Source: Sphingobacterium tabacisoli
GTDB lineage: Bacteria > Bacteroidota > Bacteroidia > Sphingobacteriales > Sphingobacteriaceae
DNA: 64,000 bases
Direction: 5' to 3'
NCBI RefSeq assembly: GCF_017908035.1
Contig: NZ_JAEQMU010000004.1
Location: 434,001-498,000 of the forward strand
Shown here: positions 8,903 to 17,535 of the stretch, one piece after another
Position numbering within the stretch: position 1 is the stretch's first letter
Layout: each line of letters starts with the position of its first letter
Notes under the pieces: model-generated
The model's input: the letters and a program-made list of their open reading frames with translations, nothing else
Databases searched by the model: none
Told to the model about the DNA's origin: nothing
Translations under genes and position numbers: made by a program

Positions 8903-9691
8903 TTAAGCTTCTTTGGATGCATCTATCAGAATATAAGCACCATCCTCTTTCTGTTGAGGCCGACCTATCGCAATAGATTTACCATGATAGAACATAAAAA
9001 CCCATCCTTCTGGAGCCCCTTCTTGCCAATACTCCTTACGTCGATCGCGAGCGGCACGACCATCGTAATCGTATTTAGCAATAAAGTTTTTAAACAATTC
9101 TTCTGGCTCAGGCAATACATCTCCTCCAAAGAAAAAATGCTCGCCTCCAGTTTCTATATGGAAAGCTTGATGAAACTCTGTATGTCCCCCGTTAACGGCA
9201 TAGTGAATCTCATTATTAACCGTGCCATCTCCTTCTACAAGAGTCAGGTTACCACTGCGCTGCAGAACATCAAACACCTCAGTACGATAGGATGCGGATT
9301 CTGAGCTATACGCATTTTCCCATTCACCACGTTGTACGATGTACTCCGCTTCGGAGAAAGCAATCCGCCCCACACCGTCTTTAAAATCTACCATTCCACC
9401 GGTATGATCTTTATGAAGGTGCGACATCAACACATACTTGACATCGTTAGGTTCGAAACCCAACTTACGAATATTAGCATGTATCAACAGCTCATCGTCA
9501 GGCGTGCGTGAACCTAATCCCGTATCACACAGAATCAAACCACAACTCGCTACAATCAAAAATGGATGCACATGAACGAATAATGAGCCGGGACGGCTCT
9601 TGGGATCATCTTTCAATGGATCAAAAGGAATGAATTTTTTTGTTCCATCAACTGAAAAAGAACCTTCAAAAAGGGAATATGCTTGTATCAT
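8903..9691 (-). CDS. MBL-fold metallo-hydrolase
   Basis: The 262-residue metallo-beta-lactamase-fold protein has the metal motif HxHxDH in MSHLHKDHTGG (about residues 90-100), later His ligands (GHTEFHQ; FFGGDVLPEP) and a terminal His (MFYHGKS). The family covers lactonases, glyoxalase-II-like and many uncharacterised hydrolases. The N-terminal strand with FVHVHPFLIVASCGLILCDTG is typical of N-acyl-homoserine-lactonase-like members, but the substrate cannot be told. There is no signal peptide. Confidence 0.88.
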   Translation of the reverse strand: MIQAYSLFEGSFSVDGTKKFIPFDPLKDDPKSRPGSLFVHVHPFLIVASCGLILCDTGLGSRTPDDELLIHANIRKLGFEPNDVKYVLMSHLHKDHTGGMVDFKDGVGRIAFSEAEYIVQRGEWENAYSSESASYRTEVFDVLQRSGNLTLVEGDGTVNNEIHYAVNGGHTEFHQAFHIETGGEHFFFGGDVLPEPEELFKNFIAKYDYDGRAARDRRKEYWQEGAPEGWVFMFYHGKSIAIGRPQQKEDGAYILIDASKEA

Positions 9692-9807
9692 CTTTTATAA
9701 TCTTGTAAATATGACAGTTAGGCTTATCGCTCGTGAAATACCCCAGTCAACATTAGGTAACGACACCTAGAAAATGTATATTTACATACAAAATATAGTG
9801 CAAAGAT

Positions 9808-11505
9808 ATGCAAAAAAGGTGGGTCCTGAAACCGAAAAATGACAGCAACGCAATCAATAAACTACAATCTGAACTAGGAGTAAACCCTATTATTGCTCGG
9901 CTATTGGTCAATCGGGAAATCCACACATTTGAACAATCTAAAGCCTTTTTCAGGCCTTCTCTTGAACAATTACACGACCCCTTCCTGATGAAAGATATGG
10001 ATATTGCCATATCCCGAATTGAACGGGCTATCGGAAATAACGAGAAGATCATGATCTATGGCGATTATGACGTCGATGGGACAACTGCTGTAGCAGTGGT
10101 TTATAGTTTCTTTCGTGCCTTTCATTCCCGAATCGAATATTACATCCCAGACCGCTATGCCGAAGGCTATGGTATCTCCACGCAAGGAATCGACTATGCT
10201 GCAGACAACGATTTTTCGCTGATTATTGCGCTCGACTGTGGTATCAAAGCATTAGAAAAAGTTGAATACGCCAATACACGCGGTGTAGACTTCATCATTG
10301 GCGACCACCATCTCCCAGGAGATACAATTCCTGATGCCTGTGCGGTACTCGACCCTAAACGCTCAGACTGTCCTTATCCGTACAAAGAACTATCCGGTTG
10401 TGGCATAGGCTTCAAAATCATTCAGGCATTTATACAAAAGAATGATATGGACATGGAGGAGGCCTATAAATACTTAGACCTAGTGGCCGTAAGTATAGCT
10501 TCTGATATTGTCCCAATCACTGGGGAAAATAGAATCCTGACCCACTTTGGTTTAAAAAAACTAAACTCTAACCCTTCCGTAGGTCTTCAGGCATTGATAG
10601 ATCTATCTTCCAATAAAACAGGTGTTTTTTCTATTAATGACATTGTATTTCAGATAGGTCCCCGTATAAATGCCGCAGGTCGAATAGACCATGCAAAAGG
10701 AGCAGTCAATCTTTTGATTTCCAAATCAAAAGAAGAGGCTTCCACCTATTCTGCTGCTGTAGATGACCAAAATAATCTACGTAAGGACTTTGACTTAAGG
10801 ATAACCGAAGAAGCACTTTCTATTATTGAAAACAGCGAAAGCAATCAGCTTAGAAAATCAACTGTCCTTTATAAATCAGACTGGCACAAGGGTGTTATCG
10901 GCATTGTAGCGTCAAGATTGACGGAACGGTATTATCGCCCCACCGTCATACTTACACAGACCAATGGACATATCGCCGGATCGGCACGTTCTGTCATCGG
11001 TTTTGATCTTTATGAGGCTCTCAGCGAGTGTAGCGACCTCTTGGATCAGTTTGGAGGCCATAAATATGCTGCAGGTCTCACCATGCAAGAGAAAAACATA
11101 ACGCTATTTCAGAGCAAATTTGAAGAGGTCGTACAGCGTTCGATCAAGCCGGAAATGCTACAGCAGGAGGTTTCTATCGAAGCAGAGATTGAACTTAAAG
11201 ATATAGACACCAAATTCTATCGTATCCTTAAGCAATTCGAACCTTTTGGCCCTCAAAATGAAGCGCCTATATTTATTTCAAAAAACCTTAAACTACACGG
11301 TTCAGCATATGTAGTAGGTAGCAATCACCTCAAGTTCACCTGTTTTCAGGACGGTTCTCCCGCTTTTGATTGTATCGCATTTGGTTTGGCAGAACATATT
11401 AGTCATCTTAACAGCAAACGACCGTTCGATATATGTTACAGTATTGAGGAGAATAATTGGAGAGGCAAAAAGAACCTACAGTTGAATATCAAAGGAATAC
11501 GCTAG
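9808..11505 (+). CDS. recJ: Single-stranded-DNA-specific exonuclease RecJ
   Basis: At 565 residues this is full family length. DHH-phosphoesterase motifs are in order: IYGDYDVDGTTA (about residue 80), IALDCGIKA, IIGDHHLPGD (the DHH triad, about 168) and DLVAVSIASDIVP. The DHHA1 domain follows with DWHKGVIGIVASRL and the GGHKYAAGLTM glycine/His loop. The C-terminal OB-like domain (about 455-565) would bind ssDNA. It is a 5'-3' exonuclease in recombination and mismatch repair, in the cytoplasm. Confidence 0.95.
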   Translation: MQKRWVLKPKNDSNAINKLQSELGVNPIIARLLVNREIHTFEQSKAFFRPSLEQLHDPFLMKDMDIAISRIERAIGNNEKIMIYGDYDVDGTTAVAVVYSFFRAFHSRIEYYIPDRYAEGYGISTQGIDYAADNDFSLIIALDCGIKALEKVEYANTRGVDFIIGDHHLPGDTIPDACAVLDPKRSDCPYPYKELSGCGIGFKIIQAFIQKNDMDMEEAYKYLDLVAVSIASDIVPITGENRILTHFGLKKLNSNPSVGLQALIDLSSNKTGVFSINDIVFQIGPRINAAGRIDHAKGAVNLLISKSKEEASTYSAAVDDQNNLRKDFDLRITEEALSIIENSESNQLRKSTVLYKSDWHKGVIGIVASRLTERYYRPTVILTQTNGHIAGSARSVIGFDLYEALSECSDLLDQFGGHKYAAGLTMQEKNITLFQSKFEEVVQRSIKPEMLQQEVSIEAEIELKDIDTKFYRILKQFEPFGPQNEAPIFISKNLKLHGSAYVVGSNHLKFTCFQDGSPAFDCIAFGLAEHISHLNSKRPFDICYSIEENNWRGKKNLQLNIKGIR

Positions 11506-11664
11506 TCGATAGTTATTCTTTTGTGCACAACGATTCTTTATAAGAAAAAAAGCATTCCCTGAAAATGCGTATTCCCGAAAGTATCGGAAAGTCCTGTTAA
11601 AATCAAACAAATGAATGCTCAATTCTATTATAGTAGGTAATTGGTCATTTTTTAAGCAATAAGC

Positions 11665-11697
11665 ATTCGTGAATACAAAGCATTTTATTTAGGTTTG
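11665..11697 (+). promoter_or_regulatory. lptB promoter with dyad block shared with the MerR gene
   Basis: ATTCGTGAATAC at 11665-11676 is followed by AAAGCATTTT and then the -7 element TAGGTTTG at 11690-11697. The TTCG inside the dyad lies where a -33 TTTG would be, 20 bases before the -7 element. The same block with identical spacing precedes the MerR gene (52615-52647). The lptB ATG is 22 bases downstream. Confidence 0.65.
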
Positions 11698-11718
11698 CAG
11701 TAAGCGAATAATAAATCG

Positions 11719-12453
11719 ATGATACTAAGAGCAGAACACCTAGTTAAGAAATATAAACAACGTACGGTAGTAAACGATGTCTCCTTTCACGTTGAACAGG
11801 GGGAAATTGTCGGTCTTTTAGGCCCCAATGGAGCAGGAAAGACAACCTCTTTTTATATGATCGTAGGTTTAATCAAACCAAATGATGGCCACGTCTATCT
11901 TGACGATGAAGAAATCACAAAGGACGCGATGTATCAACGTGCTCAAAAAGGGATTGGATACCTTGCACAGGAAGCTTCAGTATTTAGGAAACTATCTGTA
12001 GAGGACAACATACTCGCTGTATTAGAGATCCATCATCCAGACAAAGAATCACGAAAAAACAGACTTGAGGAGCTCTTAACAGAATTCAGCCTACATCGTG
12101 TCCGTAAAAACAGGGGTGATCTACTCTCCGGAGGTGAACGCCGACGTACGGAAATCGCCCGAGCTTTGGCTGCTAATCCAAACTTCATTTTATTAGATGA
12201 ACCATTTGCCGGTGTTGACCCTATCGCCGTAGAAGAAATCCAAACCATTGTCGCTAAATTAAAAGCAAAGAACATTGGCGTACTGATCACAGACCACAAT
12301 GTACAAGAAACACTGTCTATTACGGACCGTGCATACTTATTGACTGAGGGTAAGATTATGCTCACAGGTACACCTGAAGAAATTGCAGATAGTGAAATGG
12401 CCAGAAAATTCTATCTTGGTCAAAACTTCGTCTTAAGACGCAAAAAATTATAA
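11719..12453 (+). CDS. lptB: LPS export ABC transporter ATPase LptB
   Basis: The 244-residue ABC ATPase has Walker A in GPNGAGKTTSF (about residue 35), a Q-loop near GYLAQEASVF, the signature LLSGGERRRTEIARAL (about 137), Walker B LLDEPFAGVDP (about 160) and H-loop ITDHNV. The RRRTEIARAL and AGVDPIAVE wording is characteristic of LptB. It powers LptB2FG extraction of lipopolysaccharide from the inner membrane. An LptF/G-type permease is encoded separately at 44742-45824. Confidence 0.95.
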   Translation: MILRAEHLVKKYKQRTVVNDVSFHVEQGEIVGLLGPNGAGKTTSFYMIVGLIKPNDGHVYLDDEEITKDAMYQRAQKGIGYLAQEASVFRKLSVEDNILAVLEIHHPDKESRKNRLEELLTEFSLHRVRKNRGDLLSGGERRRTEIARALAANPNFILLDEPFAGVDPIAVEEIQTIVAKLKAKNIGVLITDHNVQETLSITDRAYLLTEGKIMLTGTPEEIADSEMARKFYLGQNFVLRRKKL

Positions 12454-12468
12454 CCAAAAAAGACTCTT

Positions 12469-13986
12469 ATGGAACTATTGAATTCTATCTTCACATGGAT
12501 CATGAAAAAGCGCATACACCAAATTGAGCTATTCATGAAATATCCACATGATGTGCAAGAAGAATGGTTCCAAAACCTGATATCCGCAGCAGAAGCAACA
12601 GAATGGGGTAAAAAATACGACTACAAAAGTATATTAACTCCCGAAGAATACAGAAACCGAGTTCCAATTAGTGACTACGATGACATCAAAGTCTATATAG
12701 ACCGTATGATAAAAGGAGAGCAGAACATCCTTTGGCCTTCGGATATTAAATGGTTTGCCAAATCTTCAGGTACAACCTCAGACCGTAGCAAATTTATACC
12801 AGTTAGTATTGAAGCATTAGAAGAATGTCACTTTCAAGGCGGAAAAGATATGCTTTCTATCTATTGCCATAACAAGCCAGACAACAAAGTATTTACAGGA
12901 AAATCAGTAGTAATTGGTGGCTCCTCCCAAATAAACAATTTTAGTCCGGACTCTTACTATGGTGATTTATCTTCTATCTTGATTCGCAATCTCCCTTTTT
13001 GGGCTGAATTCAAACGCACCCCCAATCTGGAGGTTACCCTGAATCCAAACTTTGAGGAAAAAATAGAGCAGATTGCCCAGATTACGATTAAAGAAGACGT
13101 CACAAGCTTAGCAGGGGTACCAACCTGGAACATTGTGATGGCTAATCGAATTTTGGAAATCACTAAAAAAGATAATCTCCTGGAGGTGTGGCCCAATCTC
13201 GAGTTTTATGGTCATGGCGGTGTAAGTTTCAAACCTTATCGCGAACAGTTCAAACAGCTGATTCCTTCAGATGAAATGTATTATCTTGAGAATTACAATG
13301 CTTCAGAAGGGTATTTTGGTCTTCAAGACCAATCAGACTCCGATGACCTACTGTTGATGCTGGATTATGGTATATATTATGAATTCCTCCCGATGGAGTT
13401 CCTCGATGATGAAAACCCTAAGACTATTGGTCTAGACGAAGTGGAAGTAGGTAAAAACTATGCCATGATTATATCGACTAACGCAGGATTATGGCGTTAT
13501 AAAATTGGGGATACAATTCGTTTTACCTCTCTTTATCCCTATCGCTTTCAAATATCTGGTCGCACAAAGCAATACATAAATACATTTGGAGAAGAGATAA
13601 TAGTCGATAATGCAGAGCAGGCGCTACATGCTGCATGTATTGAGACAGGCGCTAATATCCGAGATTATACAGCAGGCCCCGTATACTTCAATGCTGGAGA
13701 GGCAGGTGCACACGAATGGGTTATAGAATTTGACAAAGCTCCTTCTGATTTTGAAAGGTTTTGTGAGATTTTAGACCAAAAATTACGTGAAATCAACTCC
13801 GATTACGACGCTAAGCGTTTTAAAAATATGGCTCTGAACAAACCTATTGTTCATCATGCTCCCGTTTCAACATTTTACAATTGGATGAAATCGAGAGGCA
13901 AACTAGGAGGACAGAACAAAGTGCCACGACTATCAAATAATAGAGAGTATCTTGACACACTTCTTGAAGTAATGCGTAACTCTTAA
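12469..13986 (+). CDS. GH3 auxin-responsive-promoter family protein (acyl-adenylating)
   Basis: The 505-residue member of the GH3 branch of the ANL adenylating superfamily has a phosphate-binding loop in FAKSSGTTSDRSKFIP (about residue 100), YNASEGYFGLQ (about 283) and the DNAEQALHAA C-terminal region. Plant GH3 enzymes couple acyl acids such as jasmonate or auxin to amino acids. Bacterial homologues have no agreed substrate. It starts 15 bases after lptB and so is probably cotranscribed, suggesting an envelope-lipid or acyl-amino-acid role by context only. Confidence 0.85.
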   Translation: MELLNSIFTWIMKKRIHQIELFMKYPHDVQEEWFQNLISAAEATEWGKKYDYKSILTPEEYRNRVPISDYDDIKVYIDRMIKGEQNILWPSDIKWFAKSSGTTSDRSKFIPVSIEALEECHFQGGKDMLSIYCHNKPDNKVFTGKSVVIGGSSQINNFSPDSYYGDLSSILIRNLPFWAEFKRTPNLEVTLNPNFEEKIEQIAQITIKEDVTSLAGVPTWNIVMANRILEITKKDNLLEVWPNLEFYGHGGVSFKPYREQFKQLIPSDEMYYLENYNASEGYFGLQDQSDSDDLLLMLDYGIYYEFLPMEFLDDENPKTIGLDEVEVGKNYAMIISTNAGLWRYKIGDTIRFTSLYPYRFQISGRTKQYINTFGEEIIVDNAEQALHAACIETGANIRDYTAGPVYFNAGEAGAHEWVIEFDKAPSDFERFCEILDQKLREINSDYDAKRFKNMALNKPIVHHAPVSTFYNWMKSRGKLGGQNKVPRLSNNREYLDTLLEVMRNS

Positions 13987-14696
13987 TCCATTTTTTTACG
14001 CAATTTCGACGCCTTTTCTCCAGTTTCTCCTTCTGCAGGAATTTTGTTCAAGCACATCTTTGCGTTGTCTTCATCGCCTTTTGTGTAGTAAGCCAATGCC
14101 AGATAATAATTAGAGTCTGTTGAAAATACAGAAGGTCCGTTTGCTATAGGCGCCAACAGGTCAATCGCTTTTACCCATTGCTTACTCCCAATATAGGTAA
14201 GTGCCAAGTAATATTGATATTGAACCTGCTCCGGGTCGGACTCCAAAAGCACAGACAGAATAGCCGCTGCTTCCTTATACTTACCCGCATTAAAGGCCTG
14301 TACCGCATTCTCATAAGAGGTATTTTCCATCTTACCGCGCACAATCTCTGACCGCATCATTGGTAATTCATATAATTCGTTAGAACGTTGGAAAAAAAAC
14401 AAAGACCCAACCAATAATAAACAGGCTGCAACAACAACAGGCAACCATCTTTTCACTGTCGACTTGGATGAACTTGATGAAGATCGATAACGTTGATTGA
14501 CTTCTGCTAAAGTCATTTTTAAGGGTTCATCCTCTATATGAGTCCTTCTATTTAAAATATCATATACTTCCCGTTGTAATGCCACCATATTTCTGAGCTC
14601 CTTATCTACAACAAGCTGAGCTTCAAACGACACGAGTTCTTCTCCTGCTAGAAGCCCCTCAATATAATCCTGTATTTTCTCTGAATGGTTTTCCAT
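13983..14696 (-). CDS. Membrane TPR protein, putative anti-sigma factor
   Basis: This 237-residue protein sits directly after the sigma factor, sharing one base (TAATG). Residues about 1-60 form a charged helical region (QDYIEGLLAGEELVSFEAQL) like the cytoplasmic sigma-binding part of Bacteroidota anti-sigma factors. A serine-rich linker leads to one TM helix (about 84-103; VVVAACLLLVGSLFFF). The C-terminal part (about 127-237) is two to three TPR hairpins (AFNAGKYKEAAAILS; YQYYLALTYIGSKQWVKAI; YYLALAYYTKGDEDNA), which would lie in the periplasm. There is no zinc-binding HxxxCxxC. The anti-sigma role is inferred from gene order and topology. Confidence 0.75.
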   Translation of the reverse strand: MENHSEKIQDYIEGLLAGEELVSFEAQLVVDKELRNMVALQREVYDILNRRTHIEDEPLKMTLAEVNQRYRSSSSSSKSTVKRWLPVVVAACLLLVGSLFFFQRSNELYELPMMRSEIVRGKMENTSYENAVQAFNAGKYKEAAAILSVLLESDPEQVQYQYYLALTYIGSKQWVKAIDLLAPIANGPSVFSTDSNYYLALAYYTKGDEDNAKMCLNKIPAEGETGEKASKLRKKMD

Positions 14697-15262
14697 TACT
14701 TTAAACTTTTGAAAATATTACTTTCTTTCACCTTTTTTATCAAGGTCGACATACATTCACTTTTTTTCTTACGCAGATAAGCATAGGTTATTCCCAATGA
14801 TTCCGCTATCCTCTCCTGCTGTTTTTCAACTAAACAGCGTCTTATGATATCCTGACAGCTCTGTCCCATTTCTCCCAATATCTCCATCACATGATTTTCC
14901 CTATCTACCTGCAACAACATCTGCTCCCACTCATCATACGACTTATCTTCAACATATAATAACTCTTCTTCCCCATTTGTTACCTGTTCGCGTTGCTTTT
15001 TCTTCAAAGCATTCAACCACTTACGCTTACAGACTAAGGATAAGAAAGAACCAAAACTCGTCGTTAATACAAAATCGCGTTGATGAGCCATGTGATAAAT
15101 ATCCATTAGAGACTCTTGCAAAATATCATAACCGTCATCCTCAGAACCATTGTTCTGCTTAATTAGTATAACAATCTGTTTTGCATATTTGTTATATATA
15201 AGCTGTATACCTTTGCTGTCATTCTCTTTGAGATACTGAATATATATCTGGTCTATGTGCAT
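14696..15262 (-). CDS. ECF-type RNA polymerase sigma factor
   Basis: The 188-residue group-4 sigma-70 protein has region 2 at about residues 10-85 (GIQLIYNKYAKQI; the -10-recognition helix segment DGYDILQESLMDIYHMA) and a region 4 helix-turn-helix at about 130-180 (CQDIIRRCLVEKQQERIAESLGITYAYLRKKKSEC). It has no long N-terminal or extra C-terminal domains. The next gene overlaps it by one base and encodes a membrane TPR protein. The divergent PKD/CHAT operon is the obvious target candidate. Confidence 0.88.
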   Translation of the reverse strand: MHIDQIYIQYLKENDSKGIQLIYNKYAKQIVILIKQNNGSEDDGYDILQESLMDIYHMAHQRDFVLTTSFGSFLSLVCKRKWLNALKKKQREQVTNGEEELLYVEDKSYDEWEQMLLQVDRENHVMEILGEMGQSCQDIIRRCLVEKQQERIAESLGITYAYLRKKKSECMSTLIKKVKESNIFKSLK

Positions 15263-15273
15263 TTAATTGGCCA

Positions 15274-15290
15274 TTACATTGTAAATGTAA
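15274..15290. promoter_or_regulatory. Inverted repeat in the sigma-factor leader
   Basis: TTACATT (15274-15280), GTA, AATGTAA (15284-15290) is a perfect 7-bp-arm dyad 12 bases upstream of the sigma-factor ATG. Two further direct copies of TTACATT lie in the same intergenic region, at 15343-15349 and 15401-15407. It could be an operator or part of an autoregulated promoter. Confidence 0.45.
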
Positions 15291-15399
15291 AAATATTTCG
15301 GTGATAATAAAAAAATCATGAAACAGGAGTATATTTTCCTATTTACATTATCTACACAGACAATTTTATTGCATATAAAAAGAATTTTATTTATGTTTA

Positions 15400-15417
15400 T
15401 TTACATTTTGAAATGGC
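15400..15417 (+). promoter_or_regulatory. Candidate regulated promoter of the PKD-CHAT operon
   Basis: TTTACATTTTG followed by ATGGCC at 15413-15418 resembles the minus-strand sequence before the sigma gene, which has TTTACATTT then ATGGCC. The two copies differ in the spacing between the elements (4 versus 8 bases), which weakens the case for one sigma-specific promoter. Confidence 0.3.
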
Positions 15418-15510
15418 CGAATGTGACAAAGTAAAAACATCCCGATTCGTTTTATTATGAATCAATTAGGCTAATTATTAATGAACCAATATACCTTTAG
15501 GTAGACCGCT

Positions 15511-17532
15511 ATGAAAACACCTTGGATTATCCCCCTAATATTCCTGTTGATTACCTCTTCTGGCTTTGCGCAACAGCAAGATAGTAATGTGGTACCTATA
15601 GACACCTTCGAAAGCAAGATCGATATTCAGCAGCTCTCGAATGCCGTATCGTTCAAACCTATATTACGACCTCTGGTCCAGGTTCCCGGAGGGCGGGCAC
15701 CTTATTACAAGTATTTATGGGATTTTGGTGATGGCCACTTTAGCACCCAAGCCGAGCCCACACATCAATATGCTAGACCAGGGGATTACGAAGTGTCACT
15801 CTATGCGGTCAATAATTACGATAATGGCCCCAAACCTAAACGACCGACGCGAAAGATAAAAAACACAGCACCACCTTCGGCTTTAGCCAGCTTACCTGCC
15901 CATAGTTTCGAAGAAAATTTTTTCGCTTCTAATGGTACTTTTCAAATCTTCAAGCTATCTGATGCAAAACCGGGTGAAGATATCACACTTGTTGTCGGTG
16001 TAAATACTGGAGGTAAAAAGGGTAAAATATACCTATTGTCCAATGAAAAAGTCGCCGGATTGGATGGATTCAAATTCGCTCATCAAACGGCCTACTATCA
16101 GGAAAGTATTGACACGCTGGTTCCAGCGGACAAATTGCAGAGCCTCTGGGCTGGTGTAAAACAATCGACTTTTACAAAGACAGGTTCTCCTGATTACGGC
16201 ATCAAAGAGGTATCTACATTTCAAAATCAACAACAGGCGATCAACTACTTCAAAGAACTCTACGGCGCTTACAACTCGCTATCGTCTTATGACATAGAAA
16301 GCTCAAATGGAGAGCAACAGTTTTCATTAATCAATCTAGATGTCACCTCGGACATGCTGGTGGACACCAACGCCATTGTTACGATCACAGGGGTATTTAT
16401 CCCGGAAGATGGACTAGCTAACGTACATCAGGTAGACATTCCAATTGTAAAATCTCACGACCCTAATAAAATGTCGATTAGGCCTGCGCGTATGAATTAT
16501 CGTTTCCAAAAAAAGCGAAAAACGATGACCTATAAAGTACAATTTCAAAATGATGGCGAAGGTGATGCTAAGAATGTACGGTTAGAGATGCGCATTCCAG
16601 ACGAAATCGTGAAAAACACATTCAAGTTGAAAGCGCTATACCCCAAATGCGACAGTTGCGAAGTGAACAATAATACAGGTTGTTACCGATATTATATAAA
16701 AGATGATGGTACGCTGGTCTTCCATTTTAAAGACATCGCGTTACCTGGGACAGCGGCCAAAGATATCACCGATATGGATAGCACCAAAGGCTTTATCCTA
16801 TTTGAAGTGGAAACGCAGAGAAAACTAAAGAACAAATCTTTTGATGCATACACCAATATATACTTTGATAATAATCCGCCTATAACGACCAACACCGCCA
16901 CGACACGTTTCTTAAGAACGCTATCTCCATTCATCACCATAGGTGCTGCGCATACTTTTGGCACGCCTCGCGAAAATGAGCTCAGTCATAAGTTTAAAAC
17001 TGGATATCAAATTGGTATCGGTATCGCTCCAACAGCACCTTACCGGAAGCCCTATTGGCAGGTTGAGCTCTATGCCAGCTATTTCAAACGCAAAAGCGAA
17101 TCTGGTCGGAGGGCCGAAAAAGGAGAGCACTCCTACCTTGTTGATGGCAAGCCTAATTATTTCGCTTACAGTGCAATTAGTGACTTTGAAAAAAGGGATT
17201 ACCTTACATTACAAGTACCTGTACAGATTCGTTACAATTTCAATTCCTTTATCTCCATGGGAATCGGAGCTAGTATGCGTAAAGATTTTAACATCAAGAG
17301 CTCAGGAGAAACAACCTATTATTTTCAACGGGATGGTGCCAATGGCGTAATGCAGGACCTAACATATACTGAAGCAAAAGAACTATCGAAGATGAACAGT
17401 GCTATAAAGGTAAATCCTTTTCTCGACCTAAACATAGGCAGTATCAATCTAGGCCCGGCATTAGGATTACGATTCGCGTATGATAAAGACCAAAAATCAA
17501 GCGGTGGTATCTACGGTATATTTCGATTTTAA
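15511..17532 (+). CDS. PKD-domain protein with C-terminal outer-membrane beta-barrel
   Basis: The 673-residue protein starts with a signal peptide (cleavage near GFAQ-QQ, about residue 21). It then has a PKD domain (about 48-115; YLWDFGDGHFST and PGDYEVSLYAVNNY), an unrecognised mixed domain, and a DUF11-like Ig segment (about 320-475; MTYKVQFQNDGEGDAKNVRL, DPNKMSI). The last 185 residues are alternating amphipathic strands ending in phenylalanine (GIYGIFRF), typical of an outer-membrane barrel. It probably displays its PKD part at the envelope. It is followed after three bases by the CHAT gene. Confidence 0.8.
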   Translation: MKTPWIIPLIFLLITSSGFAQQQDSNVVPIDTFESKIDIQQLSNAVSFKPILRPLVQVPGGRAPYYKYLWDFGDGHFSTQAEPTHQYARPGDYEVSLYAVNNYDNGPKPKRPTRKIKNTAPPSALASLPAHSFEENFFASNGTFQIFKLSDAKPGEDITLVVGVNTGGKKGKIYLLSNEKVAGLDGFKFAHQTAYYQESIDTLVPADKLQSLWAGVKQSTFTKTGSPDYGIKEVSTFQNQQQAINYFKELYGAYNSLSSYDIESSNGEQQFSLINLDVTSDMLVDTNAIVTITGVFIPEDGLANVHQVDIPIVKSHDPNKMSIRPARMNYRFQKKRKTMTYKVQFQNDGEGDAKNVRLEMRIPDEIVKNTFKLKALYPKCDSCEVNNNTGCYRYYIKDDGTLVFHFKDIALPGTAAKDITDMDSTKGFILFEVETQRKLKNKSFDAYTNIYFDNNPPITTNTATTRFLRTLSPFITIGAAHTFGTPRENELSHKFKTGYQIGIGIAPTAPYRKPYWQVELYASYFKRKSESGRRAEKGEHSYLVDGKPNYFAYSAISDFEKRDYLTLQVPVQIRYNFNSFISMGIGASMRKDFNIKSSGETTYYFQRDGANGVMQDLTYTEAKELSKMNSAIKVNPFLDLNIGSINLGPALGLRFAYDKDQKSSGGIYGIFRF

Positions 17533-17535
17533 AAC

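Noticed and set aside
11506..11718. Small RNA or tRNA in the recJ-lptB gap
   Set aside because: Only a weak GCATT/AATGC hairpin is present; no cloverleaf, T-run or closed RNA fold.
12469..13986. Auxin or jasmonate conjugating enzyme
   Set aside because: GH3 similarity gives only the adenylating fold; no evidence of a plant hormone substrate.
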